Assembly (NCBI RefSeq): GCF_001280565.1
Contig: NZ_LGRO01000002.1
Span: forward strand, 248,001 to 312,000
Source of the DNA: Sulfobacillus thermosulfidooxidans
GTDB lineage: Bacteria; Bacillota; Sulfobacillia; Sulfobacillales; Sulfobacillaceae
DNA length: 64,000 nt
Direction of reading: 5' to 3'
Positions 8,671-17,479 of the stretch are shown here, one piece after another. Within the stretch, counting starts at the first letter, position 1. Every line of letters begins with the position of its first letter. Made by a program: the position numbers and the translations under genes. The notes under the pieces are model-generated. The model searched no databases. It was not told the origin of the DNA and saw only the letters and a program-made list of their open reading frames with translations.

Positions 8671-9306
8671 ATGGAGATTGCTGTCATCGATTATGGCAAT
8701 GGAAATTTAGGCAGTTTGCTAGCGGCCTTAAGACGCCTCGGTCAACAACCGCGGGTGATAAGAGATGCCCACGATATTCAACCTGTGGATACGGTAATCT
8801 TTCCCGGAGTCGGTTCCTTGGCCTCTGTCATCGATCGGCTCAAGGATCATGGGCTGTTTAATTGGCTTAACGAGCTCTATGATGCTCAAACCCCAATCTT
8901 GGGCATTTGTTTAGGACTTCAATTGTTCTTCGATCAGGGGGCCGAAGGCGGAGAAGGACTTCATTGGATCAAGGGATCGGTTCCAGAAATTCAAGCCCCG
9001 ATTCTCCCCCACATTGGTTGGAATACCGTTGATGTGACCCCGGATCCTTTTTTGTGGAAAGGCCTAGCAGCACCTTATACATTCTATTTCGTTCACACCT
9101 ACCGCATTTTGCCTGAAGATCCATCCATTGTCCGTGGGTTTACCCAGTATTATGAGGAGTTCCCGGTGGCTATTGAGGCCCCTCCCTTGTATGGCGTGCA
9201 ATTCCATCCGGAACTCAGCGGTGTAAAGGGTGCTCAAGTTTTACGTAATTTCTTAGAAATGGTGGAGAATCCTCATGGAAATTTGGCCAGCCGTCGATTG
9301 GCTTGA
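8671..9306 (+). CDS. hisH: Imidazole glycerol phosphate synthase, glutaminase subunit
   Basis: 211 residues from ATG 8671, which follows AAAGGAGTG. Class I glutamine amidotransferase: nucleophile Cys in LGICLGLQLF, and the His/Glu pair in GVQFHPELSG. It supplies ammonia to HisF. IDYGNGNLGSL at the N-terminus is characteristic. The 3' end overlaps hisA by 32 bases, which favours translational coupling. Confidence 0.95.
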   Translation: MEIAVIDYGNGNLGSLLAALRRLGQQPRVIRDAHDIQPVDTVIFPGVGSLASVIDRLKDHGLFNWLNELYDAQTPILGICLGLQLFFDQGAEGGEGLHWIKGSVPEIQAPILPHIGWNTVDVTPDPFLWKGLAAPYTFYFVHTYRILPEDPSIVRGFTQYYEEFPVAIEAPPLYGVQFHPELSGVKGAQVLRNFLEMVENPHGNLASRRLA

Positions 9307-9982
9307 TGGATATATGGTGCGTCTGGAACAAGGACAATATCACGCCGTAACTCGCTACAGCGATAACCCCTTATTAGTGTTTCAAACGCGCTTTGGACAA
9401 TTGCCCCGCCGTATCCATTTAGTCGATCTCGATGGTGCCCGCACGGGACATTTTACAGCATGGAACTTATTGGAACAGTTAAGCCGTCATGATGTTGCGG
9501 TCGAAGTGGGCGGTGGATTTCGCGATCAAACATCCATTGAACAGGCTTTAGGTGCTGGAGCCCGGCGTGTTGTCCTCGGCACACAATTACTGCAAGATCC
9601 CGCCTGGGCGAAGGAACTCTTGACACGTTTCAGTCCCGACCAGCTTGTTGCTAGCCTCGATATTTCTCAGGGACAGGCCAAATTAGAAGGATGGACCAAA
9701 GAGGGAGGCAATGCGGTCGCACTCTGGAAACATCTTTATCAGTTGGGGTATACATTATGCAATGTCACCGATATTTCCCGGGATGGAACGTTGCAGGGCA
9801 TCAATAGGGCCTTCTGGCAAGAGATTGTCGAGCACTATCCCGGCGATATTGGGGCAGGCGGAGGTATCCGCGCCGACCAGGACTTGATTGTGTTACAACA
9901 GTTGGGAATCCATCGCGCGGTAATTGGTAAGGCCTGGCTCAGCGGACAAATTGATTTATCGCAATGGGAAGGAGTGTTCTAG
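9275..9982 (+). CDS. hisA: ProFAR isomerase (HisA)
   Basis: 235-residue TIM barrel that isomerises ProFAR to PRFAR. Catalytic Asp candidates are in WPAVDWLDG (first strand, usually written PAIDL) and in VASLDISQGQ (fifth strand). The phosphate-binding repeats VEVGGGFRD and GAGGGIRAD are in the expected half-barrels. Starts inside the 3' end of hisH, and ends one base before hisF. Confidence 0.93.
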   Translation: MEIWPAVDWLDGYMVRLEQGQYHAVTRYSDNPLLVFQTRFGQLPRRIHLVDLDGARTGHFTAWNLLEQLSRHDVAVEVGGGFRDQTSIEQALGAGARRVVLGTQLLQDPAWAKELLTRFSPDQLVASLDISQGQAKLEGWTKEGGNAVALWKHLYQLGYTLCNVTDISRDGTLQGINRAFWQEIVEHYPGDIGAGGGIRADQDLIVLQQLGIHRAVIGKAWLSGQIDLSQWEGVF

Positions 9983-9983
9983 A

Positions 9984-10742
9984 GTGGTTAAACCTCGCAT
10001 TATTCCCTGTCTAGACGTCAAACACGGACGAGTGGTCAAAGGCGTAAATTTTAATGACCTGCAAGACTCGGGGGATCCGGTAGAACTGGCCGTTAAATAT
10101 TGTGAGGATGGTGCCGATGAACTCGTCTGGTTGGATATTATTGCCACAGTGGAAGACCAGGAATTAAGTCTTGACCTGATCCAAAGAGCCCGTGATTCCC
10201 TATCCATTCCGTTGACCGTCGGTGGCGGTATAAGATCTATCCGTCACGTTGAACAATTACTCGAACATGGTGCCGACAAGGTGTCTATCAATACCTATGG
10301 TCTTGAAAACCCCACGATTCTAGAGCAAGTGGCGACCCGTTGGGGTGAACAATGTCTGGTCGTGGCGATCGATGCTAAGCTCGAGGGCGACCACTATCAA
10401 GTTTATGTTCACGGAGGTCGCACGCGTACCCGCTATGATTTGGGATCATGGTTAAAACAAGCCGAAGATTTAGGAGCAGGAGAATTTCTTCTAACAAGCA
10501 TTGACTATGATGGCACGCAACGGGGTTATGATTTGCCTATGCTCCGTTATGCCCGCCAAATCGTTCATCGGCCCGTCATTGCCTCAGGAGGTGCCGGAAG
10601 CATTGAACATTTGGCCGAAGCCATTGAGGAAGGACAGCAGGCGGTCTTATTAGCATCATTGCTTCACCAAAAACAACTAACCATTGGCGAAATTAAAGCA
10701 GCTTTATTTGAGAAGGGATTGGATATCAGGTGGCCGTTATAA
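9984..10742 (+). CDS. hisF: Imidazole glycerol phosphate synthase, cyclase subunit
   Basis: 252 residues from GTG 9984 (GGAAGGAG about 12 bases upstream), the standard HisF length. The catalytic Asp residues are in PCLDVKHGRVVKGVNF and VVAIDAK. Phosphate loops are LTVGGGIRS and VIASGGAGS. With HisH it makes imidazole glycerol phosphate and AICAR. Confidence 0.97.
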   Translation: MVKPRIIPCLDVKHGRVVKGVNFNDLQDSGDPVELAVKYCEDGADELVWLDIIATVEDQELSLDLIQRARDSLSIPLTVGGGIRSIRHVEQLLEHGADKVSINTYGLENPTILEQVATRWGEQCLVVAIDAKLEGDHYQVYVHGGRTRTRYDLGSWLKQAEDLGAGEFLLTSIDYDGTQRGYDLPMLRYARQIVHRPVIASGGAGSIEHLAEAIEEGQQAVLLASLLHQKQLTIGEIKAALFEKGLDIRWPL

Positions 10743-11365
10743 ATGAAGCAGGAAAAATTCTTTATCCCGTAGTCGTTCAAAGGGCTACGACCCGCCAAGT
10801 TTTAATGTGTGCATTTGCCGACGATGAGGCGCTAGAACTGACACGCAAGACAAAACGAGCGCACTTCTACAGCCGTTCCCGCCAGAGTCTGTGGGAAAAG
10901 GGGCTAACCTCCGGAAATTATTTAACTGTAGCCGAAGTGCTGCCCGATTGCGATAATGACAGTTTTCTTTATGTCGTGACCAATGATAATCCCGCCTGCC
11001 ACAGAAATACCGCATCGTGCTTTGATAATAGCCCTGGGTCCGAGGATGGTCCCAATCCCCTGGCTCGGCTCTATCAATATATTCGTGAGCGTCAAAATGC
11101 GGATCCAGAGCACTCGTATACGGCCCAACTGTTACAAGGACCACTAGAACGGTTGTTAAAGAAAATTGGCGAAGAAGCTATCGAGGTGATTGTGGCCGCT
11201 GCCACCGATTCTCATACGGAGGGGGCCGACTTAGTGTGGGAAAGTTGTGATTTGTTATATCACCTAAGTGTTCTCCTTGCCCGCTTCAATGTGTCGTTAC
11301 AGACATTGGACCAGGAGCTTATTCGCCGTCATGAATCGTCATCCCCTGAGGCTCTCGAACCATAA
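10730..11365 (+). CDS. hisI: Phosphoribosyl-AMP cyclohydrolase / phosphoribosyl-ATP pyrophosphatase (HisIE)
   Basis: Bifunctional 211-residue protein starting at GTG 10730, overlapping hisF by 13 bases. The HisI domain (residues about 1-100) shows VLMCAFADDEAL, WEKGLTSGN, PDCDNDSFL and the zinc Cys pair NPACHRNTASCF. The HisE domain follows with LLKKIGEEAIEVIVAA and ESCDLLYHL. Together they carry out steps two and three. The last 47 bases overlap the convergent gene at 11319-12644. Confidence 0.94.
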   Translation: MAVINEAGKILYPVVVQRATTRQVLMCAFADDEALELTRKTKRAHFYSRSRQSLWEKGLTSGNYLTVAEVLPDCDNDSFLYVVTNDNPACHRNTASCFDNSPGSEDGPNPLARLYQYIRERQNADPEHSYTAQLLQGPLERLLKKIGEEAIEVIVAAATDSHTEGADLVWESCDLLYHLSVLLARFNVSLQTLDQELIRRHESSSPEALEP

Positions 11366-12644
11366 TCCGAACCACGGCCGGTAACCATGCACTATGAAAC
11401 GGTTTATCGGAAAGCCATGGCTTATAGGCCCAAACCATGCGCAAACCTGCCGGTGATAGACTGACCAGCGCTTCATCTTCAATAGCTTGCCAGAATTGAT
11501 AGACGTCGCCCAATTTCCGTGCGAGATCTACCGCGTCTTTTTCATTATGATCGGTCAGGGCTTGCCACAATTCTTGTTCGTCACAATGATCAGAGTCCTC
11601 AAGAGTTTTTCGGGTTAATGTATCCAGGCCTCCTGTTGTTGGCTCCAAATAGGCCATTGATACCGCTAAAAACCATCCCCATGCCCCCCAAATGGCTAGG
11701 CGCTCATCTTGCTCAGAACAGGCAAATCGTGAGATGCCCAGCCAATCGGAAAGGGCTAACAGGTGTCGGGAGAACTGATCACTGTGATGGATGGTAGGAC
11801 TGAGTTGTATTAGCTGGGCCGATACTTCGATTAAAAGTGCTGCAAGCCGCCGGTTACTAAGCCCCGACGTGCTCCTTGCTATCTGGTCTAATAAGGCCCC
11901 GGTGATGTCTTGGGTATAACAAGTCAAGAGATTTCCGGTCAGAGTGTCAGACCGTGGAAAAGACTGAATAATGTCGAGGACATATTTTACGGGATCCCAA
12001 GCCCGAACCCCGCTTGACTCAGTTTTCGGCACAAGCGGCGTCACACGGTGAGAAGAGGAGACCCATTGGGCTTGGGCCCGCGTGGCCAAACGGAAATCCG
12101 GAACCTCAAGGATGGGCGGCCACCACTGTCCCAACTGGACACTAATTTGCCACAATGATGGCAAAAATGTCAGGACTGGCTGCGGCATGCCATGTGGTAA
12201 AGTTAAGGCCAAAACCGATTGAGGACCAGAAAGACGCAGTTGACGCTCAGTATGCCACTCCGCCAACCGCAGCGAACCCGTCAACCAAGCCGTTTTGAGA
12301 TCTCCCTGTCCCGAGGTTCGTAAGGTATTTCGAATGCGTTTTTGCCCGAGCATGACTAAGGCCCTTTGAATCAGACGGGTCACAACGGCCCACCCCGTAG
12401 TGCAAGAGCTGGTATTGAGACTCAGTAATGCTCTTCCCATGTCGATGCGTTCATACAGCATATCGGCATTTTCACGGACACGGGGACTGACCACAAACTG
12501 CCATAAAGCCCGTGATAACTCGCTCAATGGAAGATTATGAGTGCGCCAATGACGAATCCAGTCATTGACTTCATACACAGACAGCTGGTCAATTTGATCC
12601 ACAAGCGATACGCCAATAGATCGCCAGCTTTGGGCGAATTTCAT
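11319..12644 (-). CDS. Hypothetical protein, 441 residues, Trp-rich
   Basis: No family recognised. The protein is rich in Trp and Leu, appears mostly helical, has no signal peptide and no convincing membrane segments, and carries no obvious nucleotide-binding or catalytic motif. Evidence that it is real: AAGGAGG placed 8 bases before ATG 12644, a 441-codon uninterrupted frame, and base usage like its neighbours. Its 3' end overlaps the convergent hisIE gene by 47 bases. It is monocistronic. Confidence 0.7.
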   Translation of the reverse strand: MKFAQSWRSIGVSLVDQIDQLSVYEVNDWIRHWRTHNLPLSELSRALWQFVVSPRVRENADMLYERIDMGRALLSLNTSSCTTGWAVVTRLIQRALVMLGQKRIRNTLRTSGQGDLKTAWLTGSLRLAEWHTERQLRLSGPQSVLALTLPHGMPQPVLTFLPSLWQISVQLGQWWPPILEVPDFRLATRAQAQWVSSSHRVTPLVPKTESSGVRAWDPVKYVLDIIQSFPRSDTLTGNLLTCYTQDITGALLDQIARSTSGLSNRRLAALLIEVSAQLIQLSPTIHHSDQFSRHLLALSDWLGISRFACSEQDERLAIWGAWGWFLAVSMAYLEPTTGGLDTLTRKTLEDSDHCDEQELWQALTDHNEKDAVDLARKLGDVYQFWQAIEDEALVSLSPAGLRMVWAYKPWLSDKPFHSAWLPAVVRIMVREPQGMTIHDGE

Positions 12645-12814
12645 GAACAGGCCTCCTTGGCTTATCCGCGAAAAAACGCGTGCAGTACTTTTTATTGTAC
12701 AAGGCTCTTAGGGTACAGGGGAAATTTCAAGGACGAAATCTAGACACTTTTCTTATAACAAGGCACAATAACGGTAAGCACATGTCTTGAGTTTATAAAA
12801 AAGGGTGAGAAACT

Positions 12815-13210
12815 ATGGCATTCTTACGTTCGTGGGGCTATGCGAAAGACCGACCACTAACATCATATCAGGAACAACGACTAAATGAACTGTTAGACAA
12901 ATACCATGAAGTGCAACACGAGAATTTTGTTGACGAGCTTGATGTCACACAAGCGCTTATTGGCCGTGCCATTCCTTTTAGTGAATTAACAGTCCAAGAA
13001 GCGAATAAAATCGCTGCGCACCTTAATGTCCGCATCGCCTTACACACCTATTTTAGTGAATACCTACCGTCGCCCCCACCGGATTTTGCCCAGGAAACCG
13101 AATGGCTTAACAGTGACCGGCCTTTATTAAACCGGGTTATTGCGCGTGCCGGATGGGATACCGGAGAATATTTCTTATCGCCATATCCTTTAGACAAGGA
13201 GTCAGAATAA
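12815..13210 (+). CDS. Hypothetical protein, 131 residues
   Basis: Small acidic soluble protein without a recognised domain. The first half looks helical and charged (residues about 18-75); the second half has a Pro-rich turn (PSPPPDF) and ends acidic. AAGGGTGAG lies upstream of the ATG. It ends 6 bases before the response regulator gene, so it is probably cotranscribed with the two-component system. Confidence 0.65.
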   Translation: MAFLRSWGYAKDRPLTSYQEQRLNELLDKYHEVQHENFVDELDVTQALIGRAIPFSELTVQEANKIAAHLNVRIALHTYFSEYLPSPPPDFAQETEWLNSDRPLLNRVIARAGWDTGEYFLSPYPLDKESE

Positions 13211-13216
13211 CACGGT

Positions 13217-13888
13217 ATGGACACACACCGCATTCTCGTTGTTGACGATGAAGAAGTTATCCGGGATGTCTTACAAATCGGGTTATCGCATCGGGGCTTC
13301 CAAGTTCTAACCTGCCAGGATAGCGAAGAAGCCTTGCAAAAGGTCGGGAGTTTCAAGCCGCATGCAGCCGTGATCGATGTGATGATGCCAGGGGAGGATG
13401 GCTTTCAATTAAGTCGTAAATTACGCCAAGACCCCCATCTCTTCATTCTATTGCTGACCGCACGTGATGCGGTGTCCGATCGCATTTTAGGTCTCGAAGG
13501 GGGCGCTGACGATTACGTGATCAAGCCTTTTGATTTTGACGAATTAGTCGCCCGCCTTCGAGCGGGGCTCAGACGAGTCCACCCAGATCAAAATCATGAT
13601 CTGAAGTTCGGCCCCCTAAAAATGGATGATGCGAGCCATAAAGTGTTTTTGAATGATGAACCGGTAAACTTAACCGCCAAAGAATATGAGCTGTTACGCT
13701 ATTTATTGCTAAATCCCGGTATTGTCCTGTCCAAAATACAAATTTTGCAACATGTATGGGGTTATGATTATCCTGGCGATGATAATTTGGTTGAAGTCCA
13801 TATATCAAGCCTGAGAGAAAAGTTACAAGACCGGGCGAAAAAACTGATCCAGACCGTTCGAGGATTTGGCTACCGGCTGGGAAGTTAG
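13217..13888 (+). CDS. OmpR/PhoB-family response regulator
   Basis: 223 residues. The receiver domain (about 1-118) has acidic pocket Asp10/Asp11, phospho-acceptor Asp54 (VIDVMMPGEDGF), a Thr in LLLTARD and Lys in VIKPFDFDELVARL. The C-terminal winged helix (about 130-223) contains LTAKEYELLRYLLLNPG and the recognition segment DDNLVEVHISSLREKL, ending in IQTVRGFGYRL. It should bind DNA when phosphorylated by the kinase encoded next; the stimulus is unknown. Confidence 0.95.
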   Translation: MDTHRILVVDDEEVIRDVLQIGLSHRGFQVLTCQDSEEALQKVGSFKPHAAVIDVMMPGEDGFQLSRKLRQDPHLFILLLTARDAVSDRILGLEGGADDYVIKPFDFDELVARLRAGLRRVHPDQNHDLKFGPLKMDDASHKVFLNDEPVNLTAKEYELLRYLLLNPGIVLSKIQILQHVWGYDYPGDDNLVEVHISSLREKLQDRAKKLIQTVRGFGYRLGS

Positions 13889-13892
13889 TTCC

Positions 13893-15305
13893 ATGGCGCA
13901 AAAGACTTTAACCGATGAACTCATTGGACGACAAATACTACTTTTAGCCATCTTGCTCATAATTATTGGAATTAGCCAATACTTGGCATTGCGATTTGTC
14001 CTCTTCCATTCTGAGGCCCGTTCGCTCCACCAAGAGATTACGGTTTTGGCGCCCATCATCCATCACGCCATGATTAAGCATGGCGCCCTCAATTTCCATT
14101 CATTAGCCAATTTATTGGTGACACGGCTTCAGTCTCCTGGTGTGGACGTTATTATTACCAACCGTTTTGGCTTGCTTATCGCCAGTTCATCCCCCTTCAC
14201 CACACAAGTCGTTCCGCCTTTGGACGTCACGCACACATATTTTCTATGGCACCACCATATTGTGGTCGATGCCCCTTTGGGTTCTTTGGCCCATCCTTCG
14301 GGCTATGTTTGGTTATTAGCGGCAACCAATTCCTTAGACCGGATATTAGTCCGGGACATAGAACTATTCGCATTCCTCGGGTTTTTGTCCTTAGCCATTA
14401 CCGGTTGGTTGGGATCGCTATCGGTCAAACATAGTCTGGTCCCCCTCAAACAAATTCGTGATAGCACGGTCCGAATTGCTCAAGGAGAAATTGGCCATAC
14501 CACAATGTTGAAAAATCCTCCCAAAGAACTCGGAGAATTAGGCGACGCTATTAATGTCATGTCGTTAGCCATAAAAGATTTGCTCGATCAAGAAAAAATG
14601 CTGTCTGAGCAAATGCGCCGATTTGTCGCCGATGCTTCCCATGAATTACGAACTCCCTTAACAGCACTGAATGGATTTCTTACCTTAATGTCTGAAGACA
14701 ATCTAACCGAAGAAGAAATCCAACGGGGATTTCAAGCCATGCGACAAGAAGCTCAACGCATGGCGCGCCTTGTCAACCAGTTATTAACGCTCTCGCGCCT
14801 CGACACCGCACACGAAACAGCTCTTTCTATGCATCCGATTTCGCTAGAAGAATGGCTCAATAGTTGCATGCCGCTGATTGAACGTCTAACGCGCGATCAT
14901 GCTCTGCAAATCGTGACATCTCCTGTGGTGGTTGATGCCGACAAAGACCGTTTAACCGAAATGCTGTTAAACCTCGTCGAAAATGCTAGTCGCTATACAC
15001 CACCAGGTTCGACGATTATGATCCGCATCAAGCGTGACGGTTCCCAGGGACTAATTGAAGTCATCGATGACGGACCGGGAATCAACGAGGACGATTTGCC
15101 ACATATTTTCGATCGGTTTTTCCGTGGGGATCCTTCACGTACCTCGAAATCGGGTGGCAGCGGATTAGGACTTAGCATTGTTCAAGCACTAGCGCATGCC
15201 ATGAATGGCCAGGTCGAAGTGTTTAATCGAACACCACCCGAACATGGAGCCGTCTTTGTGATCAAACTGCCTCTGTCATCTCAAGAATGTCCCGATGATA
15301 ACTAA
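13893..15305 (+). CDS. Membrane sensor histidine kinase
   Basis: About 470 residues from ATG 13893; a TTG at 13866 inside the regulator gene is less likely. Layout: TM1 about residues 12-36, an extracytoplasmic sensor of roughly 115 residues, TM2 about 150-175, a HAMP linker, the HisKA helix with His250 (DASHELRTPLTAL), then the ATPase domain with N box LLNLVENASRYT, G1 DDGPGI, F box IFDRFFRG and G2 GGSGLGLSI. It phosphorylates the regulator encoded just upstream. Confidence 0.94.
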   Translation: MAQKTLTDELIGRQILLLAILLIIIGISQYLALRFVLFHSEARSLHQEITVLAPIIHHAMIKHGALNFHSLANLLVTRLQSPGVDVIITNRFGLLIASSSPFTTQVVPPLDVTHTYFLWHHHIVVDAPLGSLAHPSGYVWLLAATNSLDRILVRDIELFAFLGFLSLAITGWLGSLSVKHSLVPLKQIRDSTVRIAQGEIGHTTMLKNPPKELGELGDAINVMSLAIKDLLDQEKMLSEQMRRFVADASHELRTPLTALNGFLTLMSEDNLTEEEIQRGFQAMRQEAQRMARLVNQLLTLSRLDTAHETALSMHPISLEEWLNSCMPLIERLTRDHALQIVTSPVVVDADKDRLTEMLLNLVENASRYTPPGSTIMIRIKRDGSQGLIEVIDDGPGINEDDLPHIFDRFFRGDPSRTSKSGGSGLGLSIVQALAHAMNGQVEVFNRTPPEHGAVFVIKLPLSSQECPDDN

Positions 15306-15665
15306 GACTGCATTCCTATTTTCAACAGCGTTGAACTCATCATCACCAGTGATTTCTCATACCCGCTAATATTCCAAAGACCATGTTATTGGGGATGAAA
15401 CTCCCTTATCAATCTTCACAGTGTTCATGGCCAAATGCCCATTTCTCTTTGACTGCTGCCTCTATACACAAAGACTGACACCCTGACATCGTGTTCATGC
15501 CCCCTTTGGCGCAATTCTGGCCGCATTTCCACACACATACCGATATTTTCCAATGGGCCCTTAGCCATGGTGCAACTTTCCGCATAATTCGAATTGGCTT
15601 GTGACTCGTCAAAAACCTATTGCCATTTTGCCGTAAACAGCCCAAAACGTGACGGAAAGCCAAAG
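15306..15665. other. Gene-free stretch
   Basis: About 360 bases between the kinase gene and the shared terminator. Short frames occur here, but none has a ribosome binding site or recognisable product. I see no RNA gene or repeat. Confidence 0.5.
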
Positions 15666-15713
15666 ACCCTTCCACGTTGACGATAATGAACTGCGACAAG
15701 GTGGAAGGGTTTT
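15666..15713. terminator. Terminator between kinase and MFS genes
   Basis: Perfect 10-bp arms ACCCTTCCAC (15666-15675) and GTGGAAGGGT (15701-15710) with a long loop that can pair further. A TTTT tail follows on the plus side and CTTT on the minus side. It sits 17 bases past the MFS stop codon. Confidence 0.7.
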
Positions 15714-15729
15714 GGTAGATACTTCGCCG

Positions 15730-16980
15730 CTATCCCGCAAGGCCCTCAGAATCACGCACTTGCCGTTTCATCAGGAATTCTTTGCGGGCTTCTGTTGCCA
15801 TAATACCCATGCCCACAAATTGAATGACTCCGATAAGCCAAAATCCCCATCCAATGTGTCCCCGGCTAATGACGAGACTTAAAGCCAGAGGACCAAATGT
15901 GCCGGAAAGATCAAATGACGATTGCGCAATGGTATTGGCGGCCACGAGAAGGTGGCGGTCAACACTACTCGCAATCCGCATGGAGACAAGAGGAAATAAT
16001 ACGGCATGCGGCCAAGCCAACAGCCAAAATCCTATAAGAAACACAATCAAGGATGGAGCCCATCCCATCAATCCTAGACCCACTCCGCCAATGCCTAAAG
16101 ACCAAAACATCCAGGTCGCTTTGCGTTCGAGTTTTTTCTGACGAACGAAACGGGAGACGACTAGACGTCCTAGTAACGACGCGACAAAGAAACTTGTTAG
16201 CACCAATTCAACCAAGCTATAGCTTAGTCCAAAACGGTCCTTAACGTCCAAACCTCCATACGACATCGCCGCGGCAAACGATAAATTAAACAAAAACAAT
16301 GACGCGAAACTCCGCATATACGTGGGATTATGGACTAAATCTGATAGGGCTGAACGTAATTTAAAACCTTTAGGTTTTTCATCCCTTAACAACCGTTGCT
16401 GAAACCGGCGATAATTGAAGACCATAACGCCTAATCCAATCAACGCAAATGTTAATAACAGCACGTATAAGCCTTTTAAGGCCACATGCGTCAAAATCAA
16501 CGTACCTAAAATCGGTGCCACAACCAAACTCGTGGACAGCGCCAAGGAATAGTAACTCAGATTTTTTTCACGGTCTTCTTGGGGAGATAAGGCGCCCATA
16601 AGTGAAAGCAAATGGGGCATGATAAGGGCCGTAGACACCCCCGCCAGCGCTACCGCTAACAAAAATTCCACAAAGTTGTGGCTAAGAAGCACGCCGGAAA
16701 TAGCTAATGTCAATAATACAAATCCAACAGTCATTACCCGCGGTACATCATGCAAATTCACACGTGCGCTGTAACCAAAACGCACCATCATGGTTACCAC
16801 AGCATATACTGAAGTGGTCAGACCCACTTCAGCGAGTTGCGCTCCCAAAGAATGGGCATACAAAGGATTATTGGATTGCATCATCGATGAATTAGCGCGT
16901 GCCAAAAAGGTTAAGATCAGGATTAAATATATGACCGCCGAACTTTTCGAGGCCAGATTAAGATTCCAACGCCGCTTCAC
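15730..16980 (-). CDS. MFS transporter
   Basis: 416 residues with about 12 hydrophobic segments and a basic cytoplasmic loop in the middle (NYRRFQQRLLRDEKPKG), typical of major facilitator permeases. It is a cytoplasmic membrane protein, possibly a drug or metabolite exporter; the substrate is not identifiable. The start is a GTG at 16980 with AAGGAAG 10 bases upstream. The upstream region (17057-17140) carries repeats and an inverted repeat that could be operator sites. Confidence 0.88.
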   Translation of the reverse strand: MKRRWNLNLASKSSAVIYLILILTFLARANSSMMQSNNPLYAHSLGAQLAEVGLTTSVYAVVTMMVRFGYSARVNLHDVPRVMTVGFVLLTLAISGVLLSHNFVEFLLAVALAGVSTALIMPHLLSLMGALSPQEDREKNLSYYSLALSTSLVVAPILGTLILTHVALKGLYVLLLTFALIGLGVMVFNYRRFQQRLLRDEKPKGFKLRSALSDLVHNPTYMRSFASLFLFNLSFAAAMSYGGLDVKDRFGLSYSLVELVLTSFFVASLLGRLVVSRFVRQKKLERKATWMFWSLGIGGVGLGLMGWAPSLIVFLIGFWLLAWPHAVLFPLVSMRIASSVDRHLLVAANTIAQSSFDLSGTFGPLALSLVISRGHIGWGFWLIGVIQFVGMGIMATEARKEFLMKRQVRDSEGLAG

Positions 16981-17056
16981 CGATATGTCACTTCCTTTCG
17001 TATTATCTTTTTTTGTGTTGTCAGTTTTATTTGACCATTGTTTTTCCTTAGGTCAT

Positions 17057-17140
17057 AGACTGACCGACTAGTCTTTCCCGTTCATATCGTTCTGTTCTCT
17101 CGTTACCCGTTCTTATCTAGTTCGTTCCCGTTCTTTCCCG
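17057..17140. promoter_or_regulatory. Repeat-rich region upstream of the MFS gene
   Basis: Within the 499-base gene-free gap 16981-17479. An interrupted palindrome AGACT-N8-AGTCT spans 17057-17074. CCCGTTC occurs at 17077, 17106 and 17127, with TTTCCCG at 17074-17080 and 17134-17140 and further CGTTC copies between. The spacing and the position 77-160 bases from the MFS start suggest a cluster of regulator sites. The rest of the gap is A+T-rich and holds no gene I can support. Confidence 0.4.
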
Positions 17141-17479
17141 TGCAGGGTCATAAAGCGGGAAATTGTATAACCTTCTTTAATGATATTGTCATGCCGCACA
17201 AATACACCAATATTCTAAACAGCCATTAGCATGATACTGCTTTTTTCATTATATGTATGTAGTTTTTTTTTACTATTTGTGATACTTTTCCTAAATGGTT
17301 TCAACAATGGCTATGCCTCTTAATCATATAGCTCATTATGACTAGTTGTATAGTGGAACAATTTAACCTTTTCGTTTACAACATTGCTTCGAAAGTACGA
17401 TAGAGAGCCCCATAGTACATGATTACCATTAATAACGATTTGAAACACCGGTCTAACCGGAATGTAAGGAGGTTTAATC

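Noticed and set aside
15409..15699. 96-residue minus-strand frame in the gap after the kinase gene
   Set aside because: It spans the terminator hairpin at 15666-15713, lacks a good ribosome site and resembles no protein.
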